DNA of 64,000 nt, taken from NCBI GenBank assembly GCA_026545225.1, contig CM048853.1:17362755-17426754 (forward strand), given 5' to 3'. Of the stretch, positions 12,870 through 23,178 are shown one piece after another. The translations under genes were made by a program, and so were the position numbers. Every line of letters starts with the position of its first letter. Position 1 is the stretch's first letter. The notes beneath the pieces are model-generated. The model was given only the letters and a program-made list of their open reading frames with translations, ran no database searches and had not been told where the DNA came from. Origin of the DNA: Cornus controversa. Taxonomy: Eukaryota > Streptophyta > Magnoliopsida > Cornales > Cornaceae.

Positions 12870-14041
12870 GCCCCGATCAGTTAATTCAAAAATGTGTCCC
12901 CGACATTGAATTCCAAAGCATTTTAAAATTTTGTCATACACTTGCTTGTGGAGGACATTTTAGTGCAAAGAAAACTGCAGCAAAAATCCTTCAATGCGGG
13001 TTTTTTTGGCCAACACTTCATTGGGATGCATATTCGTTCTGTCGCTCTTGTGAGCAGTGTCAGCGCCTCAGTACAATGTCCCGCAAAGACATGATGCCTC
13101 TCAACCCCATTCTAATTGTTGAGATATTGGATGTATGGGGCATCGATTTCATGGGACCCTTCCCATCATCCTTTGGTCATGAGTACATACTTGTGGCGGT
13201 GGACTACGTATCTAAATGCATAGAGGCTGTGGCTACCAAGTCCAATGATCACACAGTCGTGGTAAAGTTTATACAAGCTAATATATTTAGTCGATTTGGC
13301 ACGCCACGAACCCTCATCAGTGATGGAGGTAAGCATTTCTATAATCGGTTCCTCCGAACCCTTCTCACCAAATACTTCGTCACACATAAAGTAGCCACAC
13401 CTTACCATCCTCAAACCAGTGGACAAGTGGAAGTATCCAATAGGAAAATAAATAATATTCTTGAAAAGACAGTTCGGTTTGACCAGAAAGATTGGTCATT
13501 ATGCTTAAATGATGCACTATGGGCCTACCGAACTATGTATAAAACTCCCATTGGAATGTCACCTTACCGGTTAGTATATGGAAAAGCTTGCCATCTTCCA
13601 GTGGAATTAGAGCACAAGGCTATGTGGGCCACTAAAGCGTTCAACTTTGACATGAAATTAGCCGGCTCAAATCGAAGGCTTCAAGTTAATGAATTGGAAG
13701 AATTGCGATATGATGTGTATGAAAATGCTAAAATCTACAAGGAAAGGTCTAAGGCCTTTCATGATTGCAATATTCGAGTCAAAACATTTTCACTGGGACA
13801 AAAGGTATGGTTGTACAATTCACGGCTTCGTTTGTTTCCTGGAAAGCTCCGCTCCCGATGGGATGGCCCATTTCTGGTACATTCTGTTGCTCCTCATGGA
13901 GCAGTGGAATTAAAAGACACTAAGGAAGGCACATTTTTCAAAGTCAATGGACAAAGGTTAAAACCATGTGTGGATGACCAAGCTAGAATGGAGTATGTGG
14001 ATGTCGTCAATTTGACGGATCCCATCTATGTTGACTCATAA
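12870..14041 (+). pseudogene. pol: Athila C integrase
   Basis: The zinc-binding part ([15 protein letters not shown], then CRSCEQCQ) is followed by the DDE core: [10 protein letters not shown] for the first Asp, TLISDGG for the second, and [15 protein letters not shown] with the Glu. The C-terminal part ends in [11 protein letters not shown] and [12 protein letters not shown], a tail found at the pol end of all three families in this window. Integrase inserts the cDNA, here with 5-bp duplications as seen around B1 and B2. Part of a broken element. Confidence 0.92.
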
Positions 14042-14205
14042 AGCTAATCCAAACGTCAAGCCATAGACGTACAATTTGGCACGACCATGGTAGCTATCAT
14101 GCATCCATGAAGTCCCTCTAATCCAAATCAAATTTGTATCTAAGTGTTGTAAATTAGGGACAGATAGGTATCAAATGAGGTGAAATCAAACATTCTACAG
14201 TCATC

Positions 14206-14443
14206 ATTTCGATTGTGCGAAATGGACATTTTGCATAATCGAAATATATCGATTATGCAAAATGTCCATTTCGCACAATCAAAATTTGGAGGAAAATTTA
14301 AGAAACTCCGCAGAGTGCAAAGTCCCGAGAAGTGAATTCCTTCAATAGCACTTCGATCAATCAAAATTTTGATTATGTGAAATGGACATTTCGCATAATT
14401 GAGATCTCGATTGTGCGAAATCCACATTTTGCACAATCGAAAA
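14206..14443 (+). repeat. C-type palindrome array before env-like ORF
   Basis: About eight near-palindromes of the form ATTTCGATTGTGCGAAAT, its inverse ATTTCGCACAATCGAAAT and close variants (TTTTGCATAATCGAAA). They are split by a linker with AGTCCCGAGA at 14321-14330. The same motif recurs in the C LTR at 28726-28804. The array ends 28 bp before a TATA-like box. Confidence 0.9.
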
Positions 14444-14470
14444 GGGCACGTGGACAGCACATGCGCGAAC

Positions 14471-14484
14471 TTATAAGTTTAAAA
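14471..14484 (+). promoter_or_regulatory. Possible internal promoter (TATA-like) of env-like ORF, family C
   Basis: TTATAAGTTTAAAA lies just after the palindrome array, followed by a C-rich leader (14500-14650) and the env-like ORF at 15077. The layout matches B1 (22546) and A (44906). Inference from position only. Confidence 0.4.
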
Positions 14485-15076
14485 ACTGACCCTTCACATT
14501 CGTTTCACTCCTATTCGCGAGACCAATTCTTCCATCCCTCTCGGCCGAGCATCCTAAGCTCCTCACGCCATTCATCGTCGTTCTCAACCATCCGCGAAGG
14601 CGCATCCACCGCGATCCTCCTTCTCACACGGTTCGACAGCGTTTCTTCCGATAAGTGTAGTTACATGTTTTTTATTATTTCTCTTTCACTTTCCTTGGGT
14701 TAGTTAATTGCATGGGCATGACTAGGGAGAGGAAGCATGTGTTTCAATGGATAAATGTCATTACTGTATTTGATTGTGATGTTGGGTATGCCTTGGGCAC
14801 ACGAACACATGGGGTGGGATAAAAATGAGAGAACTGTTCGGTTGGGGTGCATTAGGATGATTGGATGCGTGTCTTATATCGATGTGAGTCATGGGAGATT
14901 TAGATTTTGTTTTGAGCGTGAACGAAGTCCGCAGTTTGAATGGCTTTCGCCATTCCTAGTGATTTTTGGTAAGCCGCCGTGAACATGTTTTGGAATGCAT
15001 GTCTTGATGCCCCGACTTCGAGCATTTTTCTTTTATATTTACTTCATTTTGGAATAATTGTAGATAGTCCTGGGTT

Positions 15077-16215
15077 ATGGCTTGTGTGAAGAACCCGGTA
15101 TTCAGATTCGAGACGTACCGGGCAGAGCTTGGCGCACTCGGGGATTTCATCCAGAGCATATTTTTGACCCCGCTGAGTTTGAGAGGCACCGAGACACAGC
15201 ATGGGCTGTAGCAGAGTTGCGACGACGCCGGCTTGATAGAATGCTCCAACCACCATCTGACGTTGCATATAGTAGGCTGGTGCAGGTCTTCTATGAGCAC
15301 ATGACATACTCAAGCACCATGCCCGATACTCTAGAGACTGTGGTGGGAGGCACCATGATCACCATCACAGCGAGCTGGATAGCGCAGCTCATAGGCTGCC
15401 CTCACTTATAGCCTTCGGATTTGGTCGGTTAGGATGGCCATCCGCTCTTCAGAGAGTCCCTACCAGCCGACACCACCGTTTTCTCCATGGTCATGGATAT
15501 GTGCGATGGGGAGTTTACCACCCCCAATCAGAATTGCACAAGCAAATCCATGTGCCCGACTAACTTATGGTTCTTGGATACTGTTCTTATCAAGAACGCC
15601 TGCCCTCTAGGACATGTGGCGGAGAGGCGGGGTGATCTTCTTCGCTGCTTATACGCAGCTCACACTGGCACATGGTTTTTCGTCCCATCTCTCATATGGG
15701 GGCAGATGTATAAAGTGTGGGATGCTCTCGTCCGGAAGACGAACAAGCGAGTATCTACTTGGCAGCTACCATTCCCCTACCTGGTCACGGCCTTTCTGAG
15801 GGAGGCCAATATCCCTTTCAGTTCTACGAATATCCAGATCGGACCGCCTCCCCATTTCCAGCACACTCAGTGGGTCCGGGTCCGTAGGCATTTGGAGCGC
15901 CAACAGCGCCAGGGGCAGGAGCGTGAGGACATGGACATGGATGATCCCCTTGCATTGGCAGAGGAGGATGAGCCTATAAAGGGTGAGCCCTCAGATGAGG
16001 ATGAGGAGGAAGAGGATTTGACCAGCCTGAGCCATGAGCAGTTTGATATACTGGCCACCGAATACTCCTGCTTGGCAGCGAATGTAGAGAGGCTGCAGTA
16101 GGGTTTTGACGAGCATGTCCGTCTGACTCAGAGCCAGATGGCTGCCATGTGCGAGGATATTACATCTCTGACTCAGGGTCAGAGAGCATTGCTTGATGAG
16201 TTCAAGTCATTCTGA
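15077..16215 (+). pseudogene. Athila C env-like ORF (plant transposon protein domain)
   Basis: The protein reads ACVKNPVF-like at the start, then IRDVPGRAWRTRGFHPEHIF, LRRRRLDRML, LVQVFYEHMTYS, SKSMCPTNLWFLDTVLIKNA, RRGDLLRCLYAAHTGTWF and FVPSLIWGQMYKVWD. This is the conserved domain annotated as putative plant transposon protein, found in the ORF after pol in Athila elements. The C-terminal part is an acidic run (DEDEEEEDL) followed by a heptad-rich coiled-coil segment. I see no signal peptide and no membrane helix, so a true envelope role is doubtful. Broken fossil. Confidence 0.8.
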
Positions 16216-16976
16216 CAGGACCTCCAGACTCTGTTGCACGGCCCGACCGCCGCTTCGACTTCTGCACCACCCACAGAGCCCCCTCCACTGCCACCCACCC
16301 TTGATTAGTTTAGCGGTTTTCTATTTGATTTTCAGTTTTAGTTTTGTATTTATTTTTAGTAGGCCAAGTCTTCGGATGTTTTTATGTATTCCATCATTTT
16401 ACTTTGTACTGAACATGTTTTGCATATCTATGGAATATCTTTTTATTTCATTATACTTGTTCTCACTGTTTTCTTTTTACATTTGGCATCGCTATAGCTA
16501 TCGCCAATGCTCTGACTATATATGTAGTACCAATTTAATACTTGGCATATGTACGATACAGTTGATGGTTTTCGTTTATTAAAGCCTGGTTTCAATTCCC
16601 AATATTATTGAGATTGGTTCAACACAGTATGGCTTTAATAAAGAAAGGCAGCCCCTTTGCATACTATACGTTAGTATGCCTGGATAATCAATATCTTATT
16701 GTCTATGCCTCTTAGCAAATTGGGAACCACCAGTTCAGAGTTTAGAATGAAGCGTAAAGATGCCTACAATCCTACACATGCAACGAAATCATTATGGTTG
16801 CATAATTGTTTTCTCCTTGTACTTTTATTTAATTTTTGTTCCCCATAATGCTTATGGTATACTATTGATGATCCGTGCAGGTTTTGATACTCTTGTGATC
16901 TAGTGATCGTAATTGACTGTTGTTTCTATCCGCAACCACATTTTCGATAATTTCATTCATTTCTCTTCTTTTCCAA

Positions 16977-17012
16977 TCATTGAGGGTAATGTTTGATATA
17001 AGTTTGGGGGTG
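16977..17012 (+). promoter_or_regulatory. Internal hairpin plus polypurine tract, family C
   Basis: The hairpin-like TCATTGAGGGTAATGT (16977-16992) is followed by TAAGTTTGGGGGTG (16999-17012), a copy of the terminal polypurine tract found next to the LTR at 28525-28538. B1, B2 and both A copies have the same pair. Confidence 0.7.
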
Positions 17013-17204
17013 TGCGATATACCATGGGCATATGCTTGCAATTGTTCAATTCTTTGGTACTTATTGACATTGTAATGCATTTTTTGCATTTTGTGTAGTA
17101 TAATGAATTTTTGTGCATTTTAGCCATTATGTCATACTGTTTAAGGGAAGACCATCCCATTTAATGCTCGAGCCAAATGCAGCGGGTAATTAGGAGCTTT
17201 GGAC

Positions 17205-17209
17205 ATCGT
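17205..17209 (+). repeat. Target site duplication ATCGT of B1, left
   Basis: ATCGT directly precedes the B1 5' LTR and recurs at 27639-27643 directly after its 3' LTR. Confidence 0.95.
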
Positions 17210-17394
17210 TGATAAGTGTTCAATTCTATGCATTTGAACCCTCTTTATGGCATATGTTAGTTCTGTTTCTACGTTTACCGAGATATGTTTACGGTATTTT
17301 TGTGTTTTTGATGTATTACAAGACTTGTAGTGAAAGGAGCAAAGTTTGAGGCTTGTTGCAGTTGAAGAGAAAAGTTAGAAATTGCAGCCAAGGC

Positions 17395-17529
17395 ATCTCG
17401 ATCAATCGAGATGTTGATCTCGATCAATCGAGATCTCGATTGATCGAGATCTCATTTCGATTGATCGAGATCTCATTTCGATTGATCGAAATCTCGATCG
17501 ATCGAGATCCAATCTCGATTGATAGAGAT
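17395..17529 (+). repeat. B-type palindrome array in B1 5' LTR
   Basis: Seven units of the 18-bp palindrome ATYTCGATYRATCGARAT, partly overlapping, upstream of the TA tract. The 3' LTR copy is at 26400-26514 with about six units. Confidence 0.95.
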
Positions 17530-17667
17530 TCTGCAGAAGCCACTTGCCCACTTGATCACCTACTCTCCCACTTGCAACAAAATCTCCCTTTTTGCATGAC
17601 TTAGGGGGATTGTCTGACTTGAACAAGACCCTTGGGGACCTTCTTGATATAAATGGTGTATATATTG

Positions 17668-17700
17668 ATATATATATATATATATATATGGTGGGCCCCA
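17668..17700 (+). promoter_or_regulatory. Probable LTR core promoter (TA tract) of B1
   Basis: A TATATA run followed by GGTGGGCCCC. The same TA tract plus GGTGGG[AC]CC occurs in B2 (about 31910-31937), the B1 3' LTR and family C (28930-28958). This suggests the LTR TATA region, about 140 bp after the palindrome array. Confidence 0.5.
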
Positions 17701-18537
17701 AGGTTGAAAAAGGAGCCTTAAAGCACAAAGAAGCCACATATCTCTCATATATCTCTCAATACACATCAGAATAGAAGAGAGACTTTTGGGAGAGGAGAAA
17801 GAGGAGCTGAACCAGACCAAGAAGCTTCATCTTCTCCATCAATAGAAGAGTGCAAGGCAACCATGAGCAACTAACTCTTCTACTAGGGTGTTGGTTTCAA
17901 CCCCTAGCCATGTAAACTTGTTCATCTTTGTAGCACTTGGGATTTGTAATTAAATGTTGATTATTTAGCCTAGTGACCATGTACACTAATACATTTCTTT
18001 TATATATTCATTTGATGTTGAGTTTGTTCTTGTCTTAGAGTAGATTCTTTCATGTGAATGCACAACATTTGCATATTCCACAAGAAGTGCAAATGATGGC
18101 TAGATAATGGTGTTTAAATGAATGTGTTGTGTTTGTTTGTATAAACCATGCCAAGATAAGGTAGTTTGGATGCATGTAGGTTTACTTAGAAAGTAGGGTA
18201 ATTAGGTAGTTAGTTAGGTTGAAGAGCTATGCTTGTTGAAGATGGATTATGATAGGTGGACACACACATTAATCTTTTGATATGTCATTGAGGTCACAAG
18301 CCTAATGACATTGTTAGGCATTTAATTAATGAATCCCATGCTTGCTACACTTATGAACATGTGAATGGCTAGTGGTGGAAACCAACCCTAGTTCTCTCTC
18401 CCATCCTTTACCCTTTAATTTTATTGTTATTTCATTCGTGCAATAGTTTTATAAACAAAAACTCAAAACCCTGTTTTTAGGATTAAAGTGGAATTAATCT
18501 TTCTTTAAGACAATTGCGACTAGTCCTCGTGGGATCG

Positions 18538-18786
18538 TGTAGTAACCCTTGTGGACGGGTGTGAGTGGGCGGGTGCGTAGACAGACACTGGGCTGAGCTA
18601 CCACACTGACAGGGTACAGGGTGCTCAATCCCACATCGCCTGGGTGTGGAAAAGGGGATGTGCTTATATGTGGTATGTTCTCTTCAAATGGTATGAGGCC
18701 TTTTGGGGTAAACCCAAGAGCAAAACCGTGCGGGCTCAGGCCCAGAGCGGACAATATCATACCATGTGTTGGAGCGGGGTATTACA
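18538..18786 (+). mobile_element. TRIM-like small LTR element (249 bp)
   Basis: It begins TGTAGTAACC and ends GGTATTACA (TG...CA ends), with GATCG duplicated at 18533-18537 and 18787-18791. The other three family B LTRs lack it. It holds CCCACATCGCC and GCGGACAATATCATACCATG, which look like solo LTRs of small plant TRIM elements. It shows no 5S-like boxes, so it is not Cassandra. It inserted after B1 did. Confidence 0.8.
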
Positions 18787-18914
18787 GATCGATACCCTCT
18801 ATATAGAACCTTATCTACAAAGATTCGTGCTCTTGCGAGTGGTTAAATTATATTTTGATAAAAAGGGCAAAATTAAGCTTACAATATAATTCGAGTTTAG
18901 CCACATCAAAATTT

Positions 18915-18932
18915 TGGCGCCGTTGCCGGGGA
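18915..18932 (+). other. Primer binding site (tRNA-Asp), B1
   Basis: TGGCGCCGTTGCCGGGGA lies six bases after the LTR end. It is complementary to the 3' end of plant tRNA-Asp(GUC), which primes minus-strand DNA in Athila elements. Confidence 0.95.
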
Positions 18933-19196
18933 CTACGGTTTAATTGTCGCCATTGGAAGATTAAATCTGGTTTAATTTTTAAGCTAGAAATTCTTTTATT
19001 CTTTTTTGTATATATCTTGTTCTTATTTCTCAAATTTCTTGATTTTAGGTATACCACATTGCGGTCATCTAAAAGGATTAAAGTTGGAACCCTTTGTGAG
19101 TATAAAGTCTAAAATTAGTGATTTGAGTTCATTCATTTTTTTTTGTATATATTATTGTTTATTTTGCATATTGAGGGGTTGTTCTACTATTAATGC

Positions 19197-20507
19197 ATGC
19201 TAGGTAGACGGTCCTTGTCACTTCCGTTGCTTCCGTGTAATATTGAACTTGAAAGAACACTTAGACAACGTAGAGGAACCTCTAGGGACCCTATATTGCC
19301 TAAGACTGAAAACATAGACCCAAATGAGAGACAACCTCACGGACTACCTCCTTTTAATCATGAACAACCACCTCCACCTCCACCTCCACCTCCTCAAGGA
19401 GAGTTGCTTATGGACTTTTACCTTCCGACTACATTTGAAGTACCTTCATGTATTCAATTTCCGGATGTAGCGGCAAATCAATTCGAAATAAAGTCCTCCA
19501 CCATCAATCTTCTTAATAGCTTCCATGGTCTCCCTAATGAGGATCCATACCGGCACTTAGATTACTTCCTTTCTGTGTGTTCCACCATTCGTGTACCACA
19601 CTTTACGGAGGATGATCTAAAGCTGCGTATGTTCCCATTCTCCTTAAAAGATAAAGCTAGAAGTTGGTTCAACTCATTAGAACCTAACTCAATCCATTCT
19701 TGGGCGGAGATGCAAATCGAGTTCTTAAAAAAATACTTCCCAATGGGAAAAACGAGTGATATTCGGAGAGCAATCACCGGATTCACCCAAATTGATCAAG
19801 AACAATTTCATGAGACGTGGGAGAGATTAAAAGACCTTCTTAAATCTTGTCCGCATCATGCTGTCCCAAAATGGCAGCTAGTGCAAAGTTTTTATGATGG
19901 GGTGAGTGAGCAACATAGACAAATGATAGACTCCGCGTGTGGAGGTGGATACCTTTTGAAAAGCCCCGATGAGGCATGGAAACTTTTTCAAATCCTAAGC
20001 AATAATTCAGCTCAACGCTCCTCCACTAGGAAAGGGAAGGCCACCCAACCTTGTAGAGGAGTGCATGAAATTTCACGGGTAGATGAGGTTGCCATGCAAG
20101 TAGAAGCCTTATCCCGAAAAATGGACCTAATTATGAAAAATGGGCTGCCTACTCCAAACCAACCTGTTCAAAATCAGGAAGTGTGTTCATTTTGCTATAG
20201 TACTTCCCATTTTGTGCGAGATTGTCCTATTACCGGTCAATCTCCCGATTATGCTCAAGAGCAAGCGAATGCCTTGTACTCTAAACAAATGAATGATCCA
20301 TATTTAAACACGTACAATCCTGGTTACAAGAATCATCCGGCTTTTTCATGAAAACCTCAAGAATCAAGTCCCTCTTTTCAAGGGCAAAATTCTTTCAATT
20401 CCCAATCTCAATAGCCTCAATATAGGCCAAATCCTCAACCTTACCATCAAAGATCCAATTACCAACAACCACCACCTCCTCCTAGAAGCCAAGGCTTTGA
20501 AGAAAGA
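19197..20507 (+). pseudogene. gag: B1 gag
   Basis: The ATG at 19197 opens MLGRRSLSLPLLPCNIELER, about 265 bases after the primer site, and matches the gag start of B2. A proline run is followed by the retrotransposon gag domain (FSLKDKARSWFNSL, FLKKYFPMG, ETWERLKDLLKSCPHHAVPK) and the zinc knuckle CSFCYSTSHFVRDC at about residues 337-350. A P/Q/N-rich tail follows. Gag forms the particle and binds RNA. The element is a broken fossil, but this region is well preserved. Confidence 0.92.
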
Positions 20508-21787
20508 GTGATAAGCAATCTTGAGGCCAATACCCACTTATTGCAAACTCACTCTCAATCAATCTCTAAGCTGGAAGCTAATGCTCAATCTATGGCTAGG
20601 TTAGAAGCTCAAATCGGGCAACTAGCCAATGCCTTGAATAGAAGGGAGGAAGGTAAGTTATCGAGTCAACCGGTGGCGAATCCTAAGGGTGTTCATATGA
20701 TTGAGGATCCATCATCTTCATCTTGTAATGCTCCTCTGGAGCAATTCAATCAATCACCACCTTAAGGAGTGGTAAAGTCATCAATTCCAAAGTAGGGGAG
20801 GAAGAGAGAAAGGAATCCCAAGAGCAACCCAAAAATCAAAAAGAATCCCATTTAAATCCAAAATTGTTTCCGTTAAATCCAAATGTGCATAACATCCCAT
20901 TAAATCCAAAAGGAAAGGCAAGTGAAGTTGTGTCGTCATCAATTCCAAATCTTGACACTTCTTTCGAACCTCCGGTTCCTTTTCCGCAAAGATTGAAGGA
21001 ACCTTTTCATTTTGGGAAGTAAGGAGAGAAAATCCAAGACATGATGGAGATCTTCAAACAAGTAAAGATCAATCTCCCTCTCCTTGATGCTATTCGGCAA
21101 ATTCCCTCCTATGTTAAATTCTTGAAGGACTTGTGCACTCAAAAGCATAAATCTAGGAATAATGCTCCTAAGAAAGTCCTTTTAACTGAGCACATAAGCT
21201 CCATTTTCCAACACCAAGCCCCTCCTAAATTCAAAGATCCGGGTGCTCCGACCATTTCGTGCACCATCGGAAATCAATCTTTTAAAAAGGCACTTCTTGA
21301 TTTAGGGGCTAGTGTCAATTTGCTTCCATTCTCAGTTTACCAACAACTAGGTTTGGGGGAACTTAAGCATACCACGGTTGTGTTGCAACTTGCCGATCGC
21401 TCGGTGAAGCAACCACGTGGCATAATTGAGGATGTAATCATTCAAGTGGACAAATTATACTTTCTGGTGGACTTCATAGTCCTTGACACGGAACCAGTCC
21501 AAAATCCAAATCGACATATTCCTATCATTCTAGGTCGTCCATTATTGGCCACGGCAAATGCTTGCGTTAATTGCCGTACCGGAGTGATGGACATCTCTTT
21601 CGGGAATATGAAAGTCCGCTTGAACATCTTCAATGCTTCCCACCACACATCCGAAGACGAAAGTGAGTGCTTTTGTGTCGATGTAGTGGAAGACCTTGTT
21701 CAAGAAGCACTTCCTTCTATTCTTTCCAAGGATCCTTTAGAGGCATGCCTAAATCACTTCAACTGTGACGATTTTGACATTGAGTAA
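20508..21787 (+). pseudogene. pol: B1 gag tail and protease region
   Basis: A repeat-rich helix (SISKLEANAQSMARLEAQIG) closes gag. A Lys/Asn/Pro-rich spacer follows, then the protease with LLDLGASVNLLPFSVYQQLG and ILGRPLLATANACVNCRTGV. The part ends in the acidic region before reverse transcriptase. Collinear with C and B2. Broken fossil. Confidence 0.88.
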
Positions 21788-21808
21788 TCCATTTGTGAAG
21801 TTAACTCA

Positions 21809-22042
21809 ATGCTCGATGTCATTACTGTCATGGATTTGCCTGATTGGAGAGTTTTGAGAGAACCCTTTCCTCCGTGGGTTAATTCCGTCGCTCCCCACGG
21901 AGCGGTGGAATTGAAGGACTTGAAAGACGGCTCGTTGTTCAAAGTAAACAGGCAGCGCTTAAAAATGTGCGTGGATGACCAAGTTACTACCGAATACGTG
22001 GATGTCGTCACTTTGACGGATCCCGTATATTTTGACTCGTGA
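21809..22042 (+). pseudogene. pol: B1 pol tail
   Basis: [20 protein letters not shown] then VDVVTLTDPVYFDS is the conserved C-terminal end of pol, matching the end of the C integrase region (13890-14041) and of family A (45386-45500). Part of a broken element. Confidence 0.85.
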
Positions 22043-22197
22043 GCTGATTCGGACGTCATGCCATAGACGTGTAAGGTGGCGAAGCCATGGTAGCTATCAT
22101 GCTTCCATGATGTCCCTTTTAATCCAAGGTGGGTTTTGTATCTAAGTCCCATAAATCCAAGTCCATGAAGCATAACTCAAGCTGGCTGTTTTTGAGC

Positions 22198-22514
22198 ATC
22201 TCAATTGATCGAACCAAGATCTCGATCAATTGAGATTTTGATTGATCGAGATTTCGGTTTCGATTGATCAAAATATTGCAGAGAGTTTGCCAAGTCCAAA
22301 GTCCCGAGAGGTAGTATTCTTCGATAGCACTTCGATAGATCCTCGATCGATCGAAATTTTGATTGATCGAAATGGGATTTCGATTGATCGAAGAAAAATC
22401 TCGATTCACTGAAGAAGGATCTCGATTGATCGAAGCTGATCTCGATTGATCGAAGGGGATTTCGATTAATCAAAATCTCGATTGATCGAGATGCACATCT
22501 CGATCAATCGAGAT
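22198..22514 (+). repeat. B-type palindrome array before env-like ORF
   Basis: About a dozen units of TCGATTGATCGA type (full form ATCTCGATTGATCGAGAT), with the linker GTCCCGAGAGG at 22301-22311. The same unit type is in the B1 LTRs. A TATA-like box follows 32 bp after the array. Confidence 0.93.
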
Positions 22515-22545
22515 GCACGCGATGCCTGCACATGAGCTGAATTAT

Positions 22546-22554
22546 TATTTAAAC
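22546..22554 (+). promoter_or_regulatory. Possible internal promoter of B1 env-like ORF
   Basis: TATTTAAAC lies 32 bp after the palindrome array and before a C-rich leader (22560-22775). Inferred from the matching layout in families A and C. Confidence 0.42.
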
Positions 22555-22775
22555 TGTTGGGCTTCCCTCTCATTTCAAAAGACCATCCGACTTCTTCCTT
22601 CTCTCCGAGAGATCCAGAGCTTCTCCAAGCACCATCCCATGCTTGATCTACCATCCCTGACCATCCACCGCCGTTCGCCGTCGTCCGAGATCCGCGCGAG
22701 CACTCGCGCGTCCCTCTCTTCGCGGCTGCGAGTGGGCTTTCATCGTTGTGTGTCGTTCATCATCTTCACCTTGAG

Positions 22776-23164
22776 GTAAGTGATGCATGGCTATATTTTG
22801 CGTACTTTCTCGCTATTTTTGATAGTTTTATGGCGTAATAAACATAGACGGTTGATGTTGGGTTGGAATGGTGCATTTGCGATATTCATAATGGGATTTT
22901 GCTGGTTTTGGGGGGTAGGAACTCATATATAGAGGAAATATGGCATTATTCTTGCCTCGAATACTTAATGCGCGATTTGTAACCGCGGCCCCTGCGTTTC
23001 AGTTGCATCCGCTTGCGCTGCCTCTTTGAGAGCGAATTTTTGAATTCATATGTCAGCGCCATGGACTAGAACCTCATTTTAATTTTCTTCGTTTTTTTTT
23101 CATTCTTATTTTAGTATTCCTTTTATTTTCTTTTTATTTACGTAATTTTTGGAATCAAGTGCAG
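22776..23164 (+). other. Predicted intron in leader of env-like ORF (B1)
   Basis: Donor TTGAG|GTAAGTG at 22776 and acceptor AAGTGCAG| ending at 23164 after a T-rich stretch, 14 bases before the env-like ATG at 23179. The same sites lie in B2 at 55124 and 55516. Subgenomic splicing of the 3' ORF has been proposed for Athila relatives. Confidence 0.6.
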
Positions 23165-23178
23165 ACTGCTCTGAGACT

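Larger units (their letters stand above)
17210..18908 (+). repeat. B1 5' LTR (with inserted TRIM-like element)
   Basis: Starts TGATAAGTG and ends CCACATCA. It has the palindrome array at 17395-17529, a TA tract at about 17668-17690 followed by GGTGGGCCCC (probable core promoter), and a leader with a short ORF ending near 17873. A 249-bp element sits at 18538-18786. Without it the length is about 1.44 kb, like the 3' LTR. Confidence 0.95.

Noticed and set aside
18538-18786. Cassandra element with 5S-like promoter
   Set aside because: The 5S box A and box C sequences are absent, although size and TG...CA ends would fit.
18915-18932. Fragment of a tRNA-Asp gene
   Set aside because: Only 18 bases match, complementary to the tRNA 3' end, right after an LTR: it is a primer binding site.
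22198-22514. CRISPR-like array of short repeats
   Set aside because: Units are palindromes with irregular, partly zero spacing and no unique spacers, and the DNA is a plant retroelement.
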